Shown here in pieces: positions 19,090 through 27,126 of a stretch of 64,000 bases of DNA; within the stretch, counting starts at the first letter, position 1, and every line of letters starts with the position of its first letter. The translations under genes were made by a program, and so were the position numbers. The notes under the pieces were generated by a model that was not told where the DNA came from, searched no databases, and saw only the letters and a program-made list of their open reading frames with translations. The DNA comes from RH-AL1 sp965214415 (lineage in GTDB: Bacteria > Pseudomonadota > Alphaproteobacteria > Rhizobiales > Beijerinckiaceae): the NCBI GenBank assembly GCA_965214415.1, contig CBDCBQ010000003.1:1116001-1180000 (forward strand), given 5' to 3'.

Positions 19090-20577
19090 TCAGCCCGACA
19101 CGCGGCTGTGGTGGCGGCCGTACAGCCAGTAGATCGCCAGGCCGATCAGCAACCACACGAACAGCCGGATCCAGGTGTCGGCGGGCAGGCCCGCCATCAC
19201 GACGACGGCGCCGAGCGCGCCGAGCGGCGCGGTGACGAACACGGCCGGCGCGCGGAACGGGCGCTCCCGCGCGGGCTCGCGGATGCGCAGCACCAGCACG
19301 CCGATGCAGACGACGACGAAGGCGAACAGCGTGCCGATCGACACGAGCTCGCCGACGAGATCGATCGGCAGCAGCCCGGCGAGGATCGTCCCGACCGCGC
19401 CGATGAGCGCGGTGACGAGCCACGGCGTGCGAAAGCGCGGATGGATCACCGCCGCCGCCTTCGGCAGCAGCCCGTCGTAGGCCATCGAGTACAGCACCCG
19501 GCTCTGGCCGAGCAGCAGCACCAGGATCACCGACGACAGGCCGAGGATGGCGCCGAGCTTGACCAGCGGCTTCAGCCAGAAGAAGCCGAGCGCGTCGGCG
19601 CCGACCGCGATCGGCGCGGGATCGTTCAGCTTGTCGAACGGCACGATGCCCGTGACCGTGAAGGCGACGAGGCAATAGAGAACCGTGCAGATCGCGAGCG
19701 ATCCGAGGATGCCGAGCGGCATGTTGCGCTGCGGGTTCTCGGTCTCCTGCGCCGCCGTCGAGACGGCATCGAAGCCGATGTAGGCGAAGAACACGACCGC
19801 CGCGCCGCGCAGGATGCCGCTGTAGCCGTAGATGCCGAACTGGCCCGAGTTCGGCGGAATGAACGCGCCCGTGGGGTTGGTGCCCGCCACCACCCAGTTC
19901 GATTCCTTGACGAACCAGATGCCCGACATGACGAACAGCAGCACGATCGCCACCTTGAGCACGACGATCGCGTTGTTGACGCGCGCCGATTCCTTGACGC
20001 CGATCACGAGCAGGATCGAGACCGTGGCGATGATGAGCATCGCCGGGACATTGAGGACGTTGCCCGTGGTCGACCAGGCGTGGGTCTCTGGATCGAAGGC
20101 GAACGGCCCCTTGGAATAGGCGGCCGGGATGACGATGCCGAGGTCCTTCAGGAACGACACGACGTAGCCCGACCAGCCGATCGCCACGGTGACAGCGCCG
20201 ACCGCGTATTCGAGGATCAGGTCCCAGCCGATCATCCAGGCGACGAGCTCGCCCATCGTCGCGAAGGCGTAGGTGTAGGCGGAGCCCGCGACCGGGCAGC
20301 ACGCCGCCATCTCGGAATAGCAGAGCCCGGCGAAGATGCAGATGAAGCCGGCGAGGATGTAGGAGAGGATGATGGCAGGCCCGGCGTACTGGGCGGCGGC
20401 GTGTCCGGTCAGGACGAAGATGCCGGCGCCGATCAGCGCGCCGATGCCGAGCGAGGTCACGCTGAACAGCGACAGCGAGCGATTGAGGGTCGTCGACGTC
20501 CCGGTCGCCTCGCTGTGCTCGCCCTCGGCCTGGCGCTGCAGGAGGTCGATCGACTTGCGTGCCCAGATGTCCGCCAT
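19090..20577 (-). CDS. APC-family amino acid permease
   Basis: 495 residues with about 12-14 predicted membrane helices. The first helix carries GIGALIGAGIFVLTG, the substrate-binding glycine motif of the amino acid-polyamine-organocation family, and the body resembles cationic amino acid transporters (YfnA/CAT group). It should be a proton- or sodium-coupled amino acid importer in the inner membrane. The substrate cannot be told from sequence. No biosynthetic partner lies beside it. Confidence 0.88.
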   Translation of the reverse strand: MADIWARKSIDLLQRQAEGEHSEATGTSTTLNRSLSLFSVTSLGIGALIGAGIFVLTGHAAAQYAGPAIILSYILAGFICIFAGLCYSEMAACCPVAGSAYTYAFATMGELVAWMIGWDLILEYAVGAVTVAIGWSGYVVSFLKDLGIVIPAAYSKGPFAFDPETHAWSTTGNVLNVPAMLIIATVSILLVIGVKESARVNNAIVVLKVAIVLLFVMSGIWFVKESNWVVAGTNPTGAFIPPNSGQFGIYGYSGILRGAAVVFFAYIGFDAVSTAAQETENPQRNMPLGILGSLAICTVLYCLVAFTVTGIVPFDKLNDPAPIAVGADALGFFWLKPLVKLGAILGLSSVILVLLLGQSRVLYSMAYDGLLPKAAAVIHPRFRTPWLVTALIGAVGTILAGLLPIDLVGELVSIGTLFAFVVVCIGVLVLRIREPARERPFRAPAVFVTAPLGALGAVVVMAGLPADTWIRLFVWLLIGLAIYWLYGRHHSRVSG

Positions 20578-20781
20578 GGGAAGCCCCCGTCCCGTTTCGT
20601 AAGATCACGCCCGACGCATCAATGTCCGTGCCAAGGTGGCTGCTCGGCGGCTCGCCCGCCGCTCGCGGCGCCACCCGGGCAAGACTTGATCCCGACACGA
20701 TTACAGGCAAAACACCAGGAGTCCGCCGCGCATCGGCCAGCCGGCTGCTTTCGCGCCCCATGTCCACAGAGGAATTCGTCG

Positions 20782-21561
20782 ATGATGAGCTTGCGTGGCG
20801 TTCTGCTCGCGGCGGCGATCGGGTCGTCCCTCGGCCTGTCGTGCGGCGCGGCGCCGGTGGCGGCCAGCCAGTTCTCGCCCCAGCAGACAACCGAGATCCA
20901 GGGCATCATCAAGGATTATCTCGTCCAGCACCCCGAGGTGCTGCGCGATGCGATCACCGCCCTCGACGCGCATGAGAAGCAGGCCGAGGAAGACTCGCGC
21001 AAGAAGACGCTGACGACCTTGTCGGGCCCTCTCGCGAGCGCGCCCGACGGGTTCGCGATCGGCAACCCGGACGGCAAGATCACGCTCGTCGAGTTCTTCG
21101 ATTACAATTGCGGCTATTGCCGCCGCTCGCTCGGCGACATCGGCCGCCTGATGAAGGACAATCCCGACCTGAAGATCGTGCTGCGCGACTTCCCGATCCT
21201 GTCGCCGGGGTCGGTCGAGGCGGCGATCGTGGCGAGCGCCGCGCACAAGCAGTTCGCCGGCGACAAGTTCTGGGACTACCACAAGGCGCTGCTCGGCAGC
21301 CAAGGCTCTGTCGGCAAGGCGCAGGCGCTCGCCGTCGCCAAGACGATGGGCGCCGACATGGACCAGCTCGCCAAGGACGCCGCCGACCCGAAGGTCCGTG
21401 CCGCGATCCAGGGCTCGGACCAGATGGCCAAGGACCTCAACCTCAACGGCACGCCCTCCTTCGTGATCGGCGACGACGTGCAGATCGGCGCCGTCGGCTA
21501 CGAGCAGCTGCAGGCCGAGATCGGCAACATCCGCAAGTGCGGCAAGGCCATGTGTTCCTGA
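20782..21561 (+). CDS. periplasmic DsbA-family thiol oxidoreductase
   Basis: 259 residues from ATG 20782, with AGAGGAA upstream. Signal peptide to about 29 (PVAA), an N-terminal helical extension, then a thioredoxin fold with active site CGYC (110-113) and cis-Pro loop in NGTPSFVIG. Such proteins introduce or reshuffle disulfides in the envelope; the Com1/DsbA-like subgroup with this N-terminal extension fits. Two further Cys near the C-terminus (KCGKAMC) may form a structural pair. A long antisense open frame over this region is a shadow of high GC. Confidence 0.9.
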   Translation: MMSLRGVLLAAAIGSSLGLSCGAAPVAASQFSPQQTTEIQGIIKDYLVQHPEVLRDAITALDAHEKQAEEDSRKKTLTTLSGPLASAPDGFAIGNPDGKITLVEFFDYNCGYCRRSLGDIGRLMKDNPDLKIVLRDFPILSPGSVEAAIVASAAHKQFAGDKFWDYHKALLGSQGSVGKAQALAVAKTMGADMDQLAKDAADPKVRAAIQGSDQMAKDLNLNGTPSFVIGDDVQIGAVGYEQLQAEIGNIRKCGKAMCS

Positions 21562-21652
21562 GTCGAGTGCTCCTGACTCGAGGGCACCTGACCCGAGGGT
21601 GCCTGACGGAGGTGCTCTCGAGCGGCCGGCTGCCGAGATCGGCGCGTGCGAG

Positions 21653-22099
21653 ATGACCCCGCCCGCCCGTATCCACGTCCTCAACGGGCCGAACCTCAAC
21701 CTCCTCGGCACGCGCGAGCCGGAGACCTACGGTCACCGCACCCTGGCCGACATCGAGGCTGGACTTGGCGCGCTCGCCAGTGCACATGGCGTCGCCCTCA
21801 ATTGTGCGCAGAGCAACCAGGAGGGTGACCTCGTCACCTGGATCCAGGTGGCGGGGCGCGCGGGCGAGCCGGTGATCCTCAATGCCGGCGCCTATACGCA
21901 TACCTCGATCGCGCTGCGCGACGCGATCGTCGGCTCGGGAGCGAAGGTCATCGAAGTGCACCTGTCCAACGTCCACGCCCGCGAGAGCTTCCGCCACATC
22001 TCGCTGATCGCGCCGGTCGCGCATGGCGTGATCCTCGGCTTCGGCGCGCGATCCTACGAGCTGGCGCTGCGCGCGCTCGTCGAGGGCACCACGCCATGA
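21653..22099 (+). CDS. aroQ: type II 3-dehydroquinate dehydratase
   Basis: Third step of the shikimate pathway. ATG 21653 gives 148 residues, standard length; an open frame further upstream has no homology. Motifs are VLNGPNLNLLGTREPETYG with the catalytic Tyr, NCAQSNQEGDL, ILNAGAYTHTSIALRDAI, and EVHLSNVHARESFRH with the catalytic His. Its stop overlaps the ATG of accB (ATGA), making an aroQ-accB-accC operon as in other alphaproteobacteria. Confidence 0.96.
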   Translation: MTPPARIHVLNGPNLNLLGTREPETYGHRTLADIEAGLGALASAHGVALNCAQSNQEGDLVTWIQVAGRAGEPVILNAGAYTHTSIALRDAIVGSGAKVIEVHLSNVHARESFRHISLIAPVAHGVILGFGARSYELALRALVEGTTP

Positions 22100-22578
22100 C
22101 GGGCAAGAAGAACTCCCCCGAGGGCGCCCAGACCGAGCTGGTCGAGAGCCTGGCCGACATCGCCAAACGCCTCGACCTGTCCGAGATCGAGTACCAGCTG
22201 GGCGAGCTGAAGATCAGGGTCGCCCGCCAGATGACGGCGACCTTCGTGCAGGTGCCGACATATGCGGCGGGATCCGGGGCCGCGCCCGGCGCGGTCATGG
22301 CCGCGCCCGCCGCCGTCGCCCTGCCGGAGCCGATGGCCGAGCATCCGGGCACCGTGAAGTCGCCGATGGTCGGCACCGCCTACCTGCGCCCGGCGCCGGA
22401 ATCGCAGCCGTTCGTGGACGTCGGCTCGGCGGTGAAGGCCGGCGACAAGATCCTGCTCGTCGAGGCGATGAAGACCTTCAACGAGATCATCGCCCCCAAG
22501 GGCGGCACCGTCACCCAGATCCTCGTCGCCGACGGCCAGCCCGTCGAGTACGGCCAGTCGCTGTTCGTGATCGAATGA
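22096..22578 (+). CDS. accB: acetyl-CoA carboxylase biotin carboxyl carrier protein
   Basis: Carries biotin in the acetyl-CoA carboxylase complex, the first step of fatty acid synthesis. 160 residues: an N-terminal dimerisation segment, an Ala/Pro linker (about 55-80) and the C-terminal biotinyl domain with the MKM-like motif EAMKTFNE, Lys126 being the biotin site. It overlaps aroQ by four bases. accC follows after a gap of 205 bases that holds a repeat. Confidence 0.96.
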   Translation: MTGKKNSPEGAQTELVESLADIAKRLDLSEIEYQLGELKIRVARQMTATFVQVPTYAAGSGAAPGAVMAAPAAVALPEPMAEHPGTVKSPMVGTAYLRPAPESQPFVDVGSAVKAGDKILLVEAMKTFNEIIAPKGGTVTQILVADGQPVEYGQSLFVIE

Positions 22579-22597
22579 GGGCGGCCAGCGCGCACCT

Positions 22598-22769
22598 CCT
22601 TCTCCCGCTCGCGGGAGACGGTGGCCCGACGACGTCGGGTCGGACGAGGGCGCTGGGCGTCGCGCGAGATGTCGCCGTCCCGCCCTGTCTCGCGACGCCC
22701 TCGTCTCTCGCGACGTCCTCATCCGACCCCGCGGCGCGGGGTCCCCTCCTCCCGTCGAGCGGGAGAAGG
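22598..22769. repeat. composite inverted repeat, CTTCTCCCG family
   Basis: A 172-bp element between accB and accC. Its ends are a perfect 14-bp inverted pair, CCTTCTCCCGCTCG and CGAGCGGGAGAAGG; further inverted pairs lie inside (CCCGACGACGTCGGGTCGGA, GACGAGGGCG with CGCCCTCGTC). There is no coding potential. It interrupts an operon without stopping it, and could form a long RNA stem between the two cistrons. Confidence 0.65.
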
Positions 22770-22783
22770 AAGAGCCTGTCCTG

Positions 22784-24139
22784 ATGTTCGAGAAGATCCT
22801 CATCGCGAACCGCGGCGAGATCGCCCTTCGCATCCTGCGCGCGGCGAAGGAGCTCGGCATCGCCACGGTCGCGGTGCATTCGACCGCCGATTCCGAGGCG
22901 ATGCACGTCAAGCTCGCCGATGAATCCGTGTGCCTCGGGCCGCCCGCCGCGCGCGACTCCTACCTGAACATCCCGTCGCTGCTCGCCGCCTGCGAGATCA
23001 CCGGTGCCGAGGCCGTGCACCCGGGCTACGGGTTTCTTTCCGAGAACGCCCGCTTCGCCGAGATCCTCGAGGACCACGGCATCGCCTTCATCGGCCCGAA
23101 GGCCGAGCATATCCGCACGATGGGCGACAAGATCGAGGCGAAGAAGACCGCGATCAAGCTCGGCATTCCCTGCGTGCCAGGCTCCACGGGCGCCATCACC
23201 GACGACGACGAGGGCCTCGCCGTCGCCGCCGAGATCGGCTACCCGGTGCTCGTCAAGGCGGCGTCCGGCGGCGGCGGCCGCGGCATGAAGGTGGCGCTGA
23301 CCGCCGACGATCTTTCCGACGCGCTCGCCACCGCGCGCAGCGAGGCCAAGGCCGCGTTCGGCGACGACGCCGTCTACCTCGAGAAATACCTGCAAAAGCC
23401 GCGTCACATCGAGATCCAGATTCTCGGCGACGGGCGCGGCGCGGCGGTCCACCTCGGCGAGCGCGACTGCTCGCTGCAGCGCCGCCACCAGAAGGTCTGG
23501 GAGGAAAGCCCCTCCCCCGCCCTCAACGACGCGGACCGCGCGCGCATCGGCGAGATCTGCGCGCAGGCGATGCGCGACCTGCAGTATTCAGGCGCCGGCA
23601 CGATCGAGTTCTTGTACGAGAACGGCGAGTTCTACTTCATCGAGATGAACACGCGCATCCAGGTCGAGCACCCCGTGACCGAGATGATCACCGGGTTCGA
23701 TCTCGTCCACGAGCAGATCAAGATCGCGTCGGGCTCGCCGCTGTCGATCACCCAGGCGGACGTGGTGATGCGCGGGCACGCGATCGAGTGCCGCATCAAC
23801 GCCGAGCACCCGACCACCTTCCGGCCCTCGCCGGGCAAGATCACCTATTATCATCCGCCCGGCGGCCTCGGCGTGCGCGTCGATTCCGCCGTCTATGCCG
23901 GCTACACGATCCCGCCGAACTACGATTCGCTGGTCGGCAAGCTCATCGTGCATGGCCGCACCCGCACCGAGACCCTGATGCGGCTGCGCCGCTCCCTCGA
24001 CGAGTTCATCGTCGACGGCATCGACACCACCCTCCCGTTGTATAGAAATCTAGTCCGCAACCTAGACATGCAGAACGGCGATTACGATATTCATTGGCTG
24101 GAGCACTACCTCGCCGAACATGCGGGGGAGATCGCCTAG
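22784..24139 (+). CDS. accC: biotin carboxylase AccC
   Basis: ATP-grasp enzyme that carboxylates the biotin on AccB. 451 residues, normal. N-terminal KILIANRGEIALRILRAAKE, glycine loop GGGGRGMKV (ATP lid), catalytic-loop segment FIEMNTRIQVEHPVTEM, and RINAEHPTTFRPSPGKI in the C-terminal domain. It lies in the aroQ-accB-accC operon. The nucleotide sequence is unremarkable. Confidence 0.97.
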   Translation: MFEKILIANRGEIALRILRAAKELGIATVAVHSTADSEAMHVKLADESVCLGPPAARDSYLNIPSLLAACEITGAEAVHPGYGFLSENARFAEILEDHGIAFIGPKAEHIRTMGDKIEAKKTAIKLGIPCVPGSTGAITDDDEGLAVAAEIGYPVLVKAASGGGGRGMKVALTADDLSDALATARSEAKAAFGDDAVYLEKYLQKPRHIEIQILGDGRGAAVHLGERDCSLQRRHQKVWEESPSPALNDADRARIGEICAQAMRDLQYSGAGTIEFLYENGEFYFIEMNTRIQVEHPVTEMITGFDLVHEQIKIASGSPLSITQADVVMRGHAIECRINAEHPTTFRPSPGKITYYHPPGGLGVRVDSAVYAGYTIPPNYDSLVGKLIVHGRTRTETLMRLRRSLDEFIVDGIDTTLPLYRNLVRNLDMQNGDYDIHWLEHYLAEHAGEIA

Positions 24140-24159
24140 GCCGAACGCCGAGAGACAAC

Positions 24160-24924
24160 ATGATCGCGGATCGCCGAACGGTCATGGGTCTCCTGGCATC
24201 GAGCGCGGTGAGCGCGCTGGCATCATCCGCCGCCGCCGCCCCGCGCGAAATCCGCAACGTCGTGCTCGTGCACGGCCTGATCGCCGACGGGTCGTGCTGG
24301 TGGGCGGTCATCGAACGGCTTCAGGCGAGGGGGCTGAACGTGACGGCGGTCCAGATCCCGCTGACGACACTCGCGGCCGCGACCGCCGCGACCCTGCGGG
24401 CTTTGGCCTTGCAGGACGGGCCGACCGTTCTCGTGGGGCACTCATTCGGCGGCATGTTCATCGATGAGGCCGGCATCGATCCCAAGGTCGTGGCTCTCGT
24501 CTACGTGGCGGCGGTCGCGTTGGAGCTGGGTGAGAGCTTTCCTGAACTCGCCAACCGCTACCCGCCGTCGCCCGCCTCGACGGAATTCGTCTTCGCCGAA
24601 GACTGGGGCCGGCTCCGCCTGGATGCCTTCCTGCGCGATTTCGCCAACGGCGTGCCGCCGCAACGGGCTCGCGTGCTCTACGCGGTCCAGCAGCCCTTCA
24701 AGGAGGGGCTGATCTCCGAGAAGATCACGCGGGCGGCCTGGCACGTGAAACCGGTGTTCTACGCCGTCTCGAGGCAGGATCGCGCGATCGACCCAGATCT
24801 CGAGCGATTCTGGGCCAAGCGCATGGGCGCGACGACGATCGAGGTCGACTCGGGCCACCTGTCCCTGGTCTCGCACCCGGACGAGATCACCGGCCTGATC
24901 CTTCAGGCGGCGGGACAGACCTAG
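24160..24924 (+). CDS. exported alpha/beta hydrolase (esterase-like)
   Basis: 254 residues. A twin-arginine-like N-terminus (MIADRRTVMGLLASSAVSAL) ends near AAAA, so export is likely. The core has the oxyanion sequence VLVHGLIADGS, nucleophile elbow GHSFGG with catalytic Ser, an acid in RQDRAIDPD and the His in DSGHLSLVSHPDE. It matches the family annotated as AB-hydrolase_1/salicylate esterase-like. The physiological substrate is unknown. It follows accC by 20 bases but its function suggests an independent unit. Confidence 0.85.
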   Translation: MIADRRTVMGLLASSAVSALASSAAAAPREIRNVVLVHGLIADGSCWWAVIERLQARGLNVTAVQIPLTTLAAATAATLRALALQDGPTVLVGHSFGGMFIDEAGIDPKVVALVYVAAVALELGESFPELANRYPPSPASTEFVFAEDWGRLRLDAFLRDFANGVPPQRARVLYAVQQPFKEGLISEKITRAAWHVKPVFYAVSRQDRAIDPDLERFWAKRMGATTIEVDSGHLSLVSHPDEITGLILQAAGQT

Positions 24925-24957
24925 CGCTTGGCCCGGCGCCGAGCCGCGCCCCGTAAG

Positions 24958-25185
24958 TCAGGTGCTCCCCTGGTCCAGGTCGGCCGCCGCGTCGCGCTTG
25001 GCGGCCCATGCCTCGATTTCCTCGGCCGAAACGAGCGTGCCGTCCGGGCCCTCGATCGCGGTCACGTCCTCGCCGCCTTGCGCCAGTCGCCACGCCTCCT
25101 CCAGCGCCGCGTCCTGCGTCGCCAGCTCCGCGGACATCACCGCCTGCTCGAGCGACGGACTGAAGAAACGAACGTGCCAGCTCAT
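24958..25185 (-). CDS. small conserved hypothetical protein
   Basis: 75 residues from ATG 25185 (MSWHVRFFSPSLEQAV), acidic overall, mostly helical, with a VTAIEGPDGTLVSAEEIEAW segment. Similar short proteins occur in Hyphomicrobiales without known function. It lies between the convergent hydrolase and rluC on the rluC strand. Confidence 0.6.
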   Translation of the reverse strand: MSWHVRFFSPSLEQAVMSAELATQDAALEEAWRLAQGGEDVTAIEGPDGTLVSAEEIEAWAAKRDAAADLDQGST

Positions 25186-25273
25186 GGTGGGCTCCGATAC
25201 GCGCCCGACGACGGGCGTTCAAATGGCAGGTAGAGCGACGCCGCGGCGCGACAATCGGGCATGCGGCAGCATG

Positions 25274-26335
25274 CTATTCCGGCGCGTCCTCGATCGGATC
25301 GTAGGTCGAGACGTCGAACCCCAGCAGATCGAAGCTTGCCTGCATGTGCGGCGGCAGCGGCGCGTTGACGTCGAGCGTGCCGCCGCGCGGATGCGGCAGC
25401 ACCAGGCGACGGGCGAGCAGGTGCAGCTTCTTCTCGATGCCATCGGGGACCGCGCGCAGCGGATCGGCACGGCGCGGGTCGGTCTTCGCCTTGATGCCGT
25501 ACTTCGGGTCGCCGATGATTGGATGATCGATCGCCTCGGCATGCGCGCGCAGCTGGTGGGTGCGCCCGGTGATCGGCTTCATCGACAGCCAGGCGAGGCG
25601 CGAGGGCACGCGCTCGACGGTGGCGTAATAGGTGACCGAGTGCTGCGCATCCCCCTCGCCGTGCTTGGCCACGCGCATCTTTTCGCGGACGGCCGGGTCG
25701 TAGTCGGGCGCGCGCGCGGCGACGCGGTCGCCCATGCCCTCGCCCTTGGCGAGATAGAGCGAGATGCGGCCCTGGGCCGGCTTGGGAACGCCCTCGACCA
25801 GCGCCCAATAGGTTTTCCGCGCCTGACGCGACCGGAAGATCTCGCCGAGGTCCGCCGCCACCTTGCGGGTGCGCGCCACCAGCAGGACGCCGGACGTGTC
25901 GCGGTCGAGGCGGTGAACCAGCATGGGCCGGTCGCCACGCTCGTTGGGCAGCGCGGCGAGCATGCCGTCGATGTGGTGCTTGGTGCCGGAGCCGCCCTGC
26001 ACGGCGAGGCCGAAGGGCTTGTTCAGCACCATCAGGTCGCGATCCTCGAACAGGACCATGTCGCGGAGATCGCGCGCGTCGCTCTGCGAGAGCACCGGCG
26101 CCACAGCGGGCGGCGGATCGTCCAGGTTGAGCGGCGGCACGCGCACGCTCTGCCCTGTGGCAAGGCGCGTCGCCGTCTTCACGCGGGCGCCGTCGACGCG
26201 GACCTGGCCTGTGCGGACGATCTTGTTGAGATGCGACAGCGAGAGCGTCGGGACACGCCGCTTGAACCAGCGGTCGAGGCGCATGCCCTCCTCGTCCTCC
26301 GTCACCTGCAGCGTCTCGACGCCCATCTTGGTCAT
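25274..26335 (-). CDS. rluC: RluA-family 23S rRNA pseudouridine synthase (RluC-like)
   Basis: 353 residues: N-terminal S4 RNA-binding domain (about 15-75), then the pseudouridine synthase domain with the catalytic motif HRLDRDTSGVLLVA (Asp in RLDRD), KTYWALVEGVP and the TGRTHQLRAHAEAI segment. It modifies uridines in 23S rRNA. Family placement is firm; the exact target site (RluC versus RluD subgroup) is inferred from the S4 domain and from the lack of RluD-specific features. Divergent from aat. Confidence 0.9.
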   Translation of the reverse strand: MTKMGVETLQVTEDEEGMRLDRWFKRRVPTLSLSHLNKIVRTGQVRVDGARVKTATRLATGQSVRVPPLNLDDPPPAVAPVLSQSDARDLRDMVLFEDRDLMVLNKPFGLAVQGGSGTKHHIDGMLAALPNERGDRPMLVHRLDRDTSGVLLVARTRKVAADLGEIFRSRQARKTYWALVEGVPKPAQGRISLYLAKGEGMGDRVAARAPDYDPAVREKMRVAKHGEGDAQHSVTYYATVERVPSRLAWLSMKPITGRTHQLRAHAEAIDHPIIGDPKYGIKAKTDPRRADPLRAVPDGIEKKLHLLARRLVLPHPRGGTLDVNAPLPPHMQASFDLLGFDVSTYDPIEDAPE

Positions 26336-26394
26336 CAGCCTTTTTCGTATTAGCCTGCTCGCATAGGCCAGCCGGGGGCGGGACGGAAGCCGTA

Positions 26395-27126
26395 ATGCGG
26401 CTCCAGCGCCTCTTGACGCCCTTCGCGTCGGGCCGCACCTCTTGCCGCATGACCCGCGCGCGCGACCGGCTCGACATCACGCCCGACGTGCTTTTGCGCG
26501 CGTATTCGATCGGGCTGTTTCCGATGGCCGAGAGCGCCGAGGACCCGAACCTGTTCTGGGTCGATCCGGAGGAGCGCGGCATCTTCCCGCTGGACGCGCT
26601 CGTCGTGACGCGCAGCCTCGCCAAGACGGTACGCTCGGACAGGTTCGAGATCCGCATCGACACGGACTTCGACGGGGTGATCGACGGCTGCGCCGAATCG
26701 GCGCCGGGCCGCGAAGGCACCTGGATCAACGCGCGGATCCGCGCGCTCTATCGCGCGCTGTTCGACATGGGCCGCGTCCACACGATCGAGGCCTGGGCGG
26801 ATGGCGAACTCGTCGGCGGCCTCTACGGCGTCGCGCTCGGCGCCGCCTTCTTCGGCGAGAGCATGTTCCACCGCCGGGCGGATGCCTCCAAGGTGGCGCT
26901 TCTCCACCTCGTGGCGCGGCTGCGCGTCGGCGGGTTTCGGCTGCTCGACACGCAGTTCGTCACCGAACACCTGGCCTCGCTCGGCGCCGTCGCGGTGCCG
27001 AAACGCGCCTACCACCTGCTGCTCGCCGACGCCGTCGAGCGGAAGGGTGATTTCTGGGCCTGGCCAAAAGGCGAGCTTATCCCAGGACGCCGCGCGCTCA
27101 CGGTGCTCGACACCTTGCGTGCGTGA
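26395..27126 (+). CDS. aat: leucyl/phenylalanyl-tRNA--protein transferase
   Basis: Adds Leu or Phe to proteins with N-terminal Arg or Lys, marking them for ClpS/ClpAP degradation. 243 residues from ATG 26395, which has GGAAG upstream; ATG 26449 would give 225 residues and starts closer to homology (DITPDVLLRAYSIGLFPMAE). Motifs are FWVDPEERGIFP, GREGTWINARIRALY, VGGLYGVALGAAFFGESMF and LLDTQFVTEHLASLGA. In related genomes it is commonly near accBC. Confidence 0.94.
   Translation: MRLQRLLTPFASGRTSCRMTRARDRLDITPDVLLRAYSIGLFPMAESAEDPNLFWVDPEERGIFPLDALVVTRSLAKTVRSDRFEIRIDTDFDGVIDGCAESAPGREGTWINARIRALYRALFDMGRVHTIEAWADGELVGGLYGVALGAAFFGESMFHRRADASKVALLHLVARLRVGGFRLLDTQFVTEHLASLGAVAVPKRAYHLLLADAVERKGDFWAWPKGELIPGRRALTVLDTLRA

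Noticed and set aside
18874..21561. 895-codon open frame on the plus strand
   Set aside because: It is antisense to recJ and the permease for most of its length, full of Arg/Asp/Glu/His of GC-rich shadow type; only its last 260 codons (dsbA-like gene from 20782) are real.
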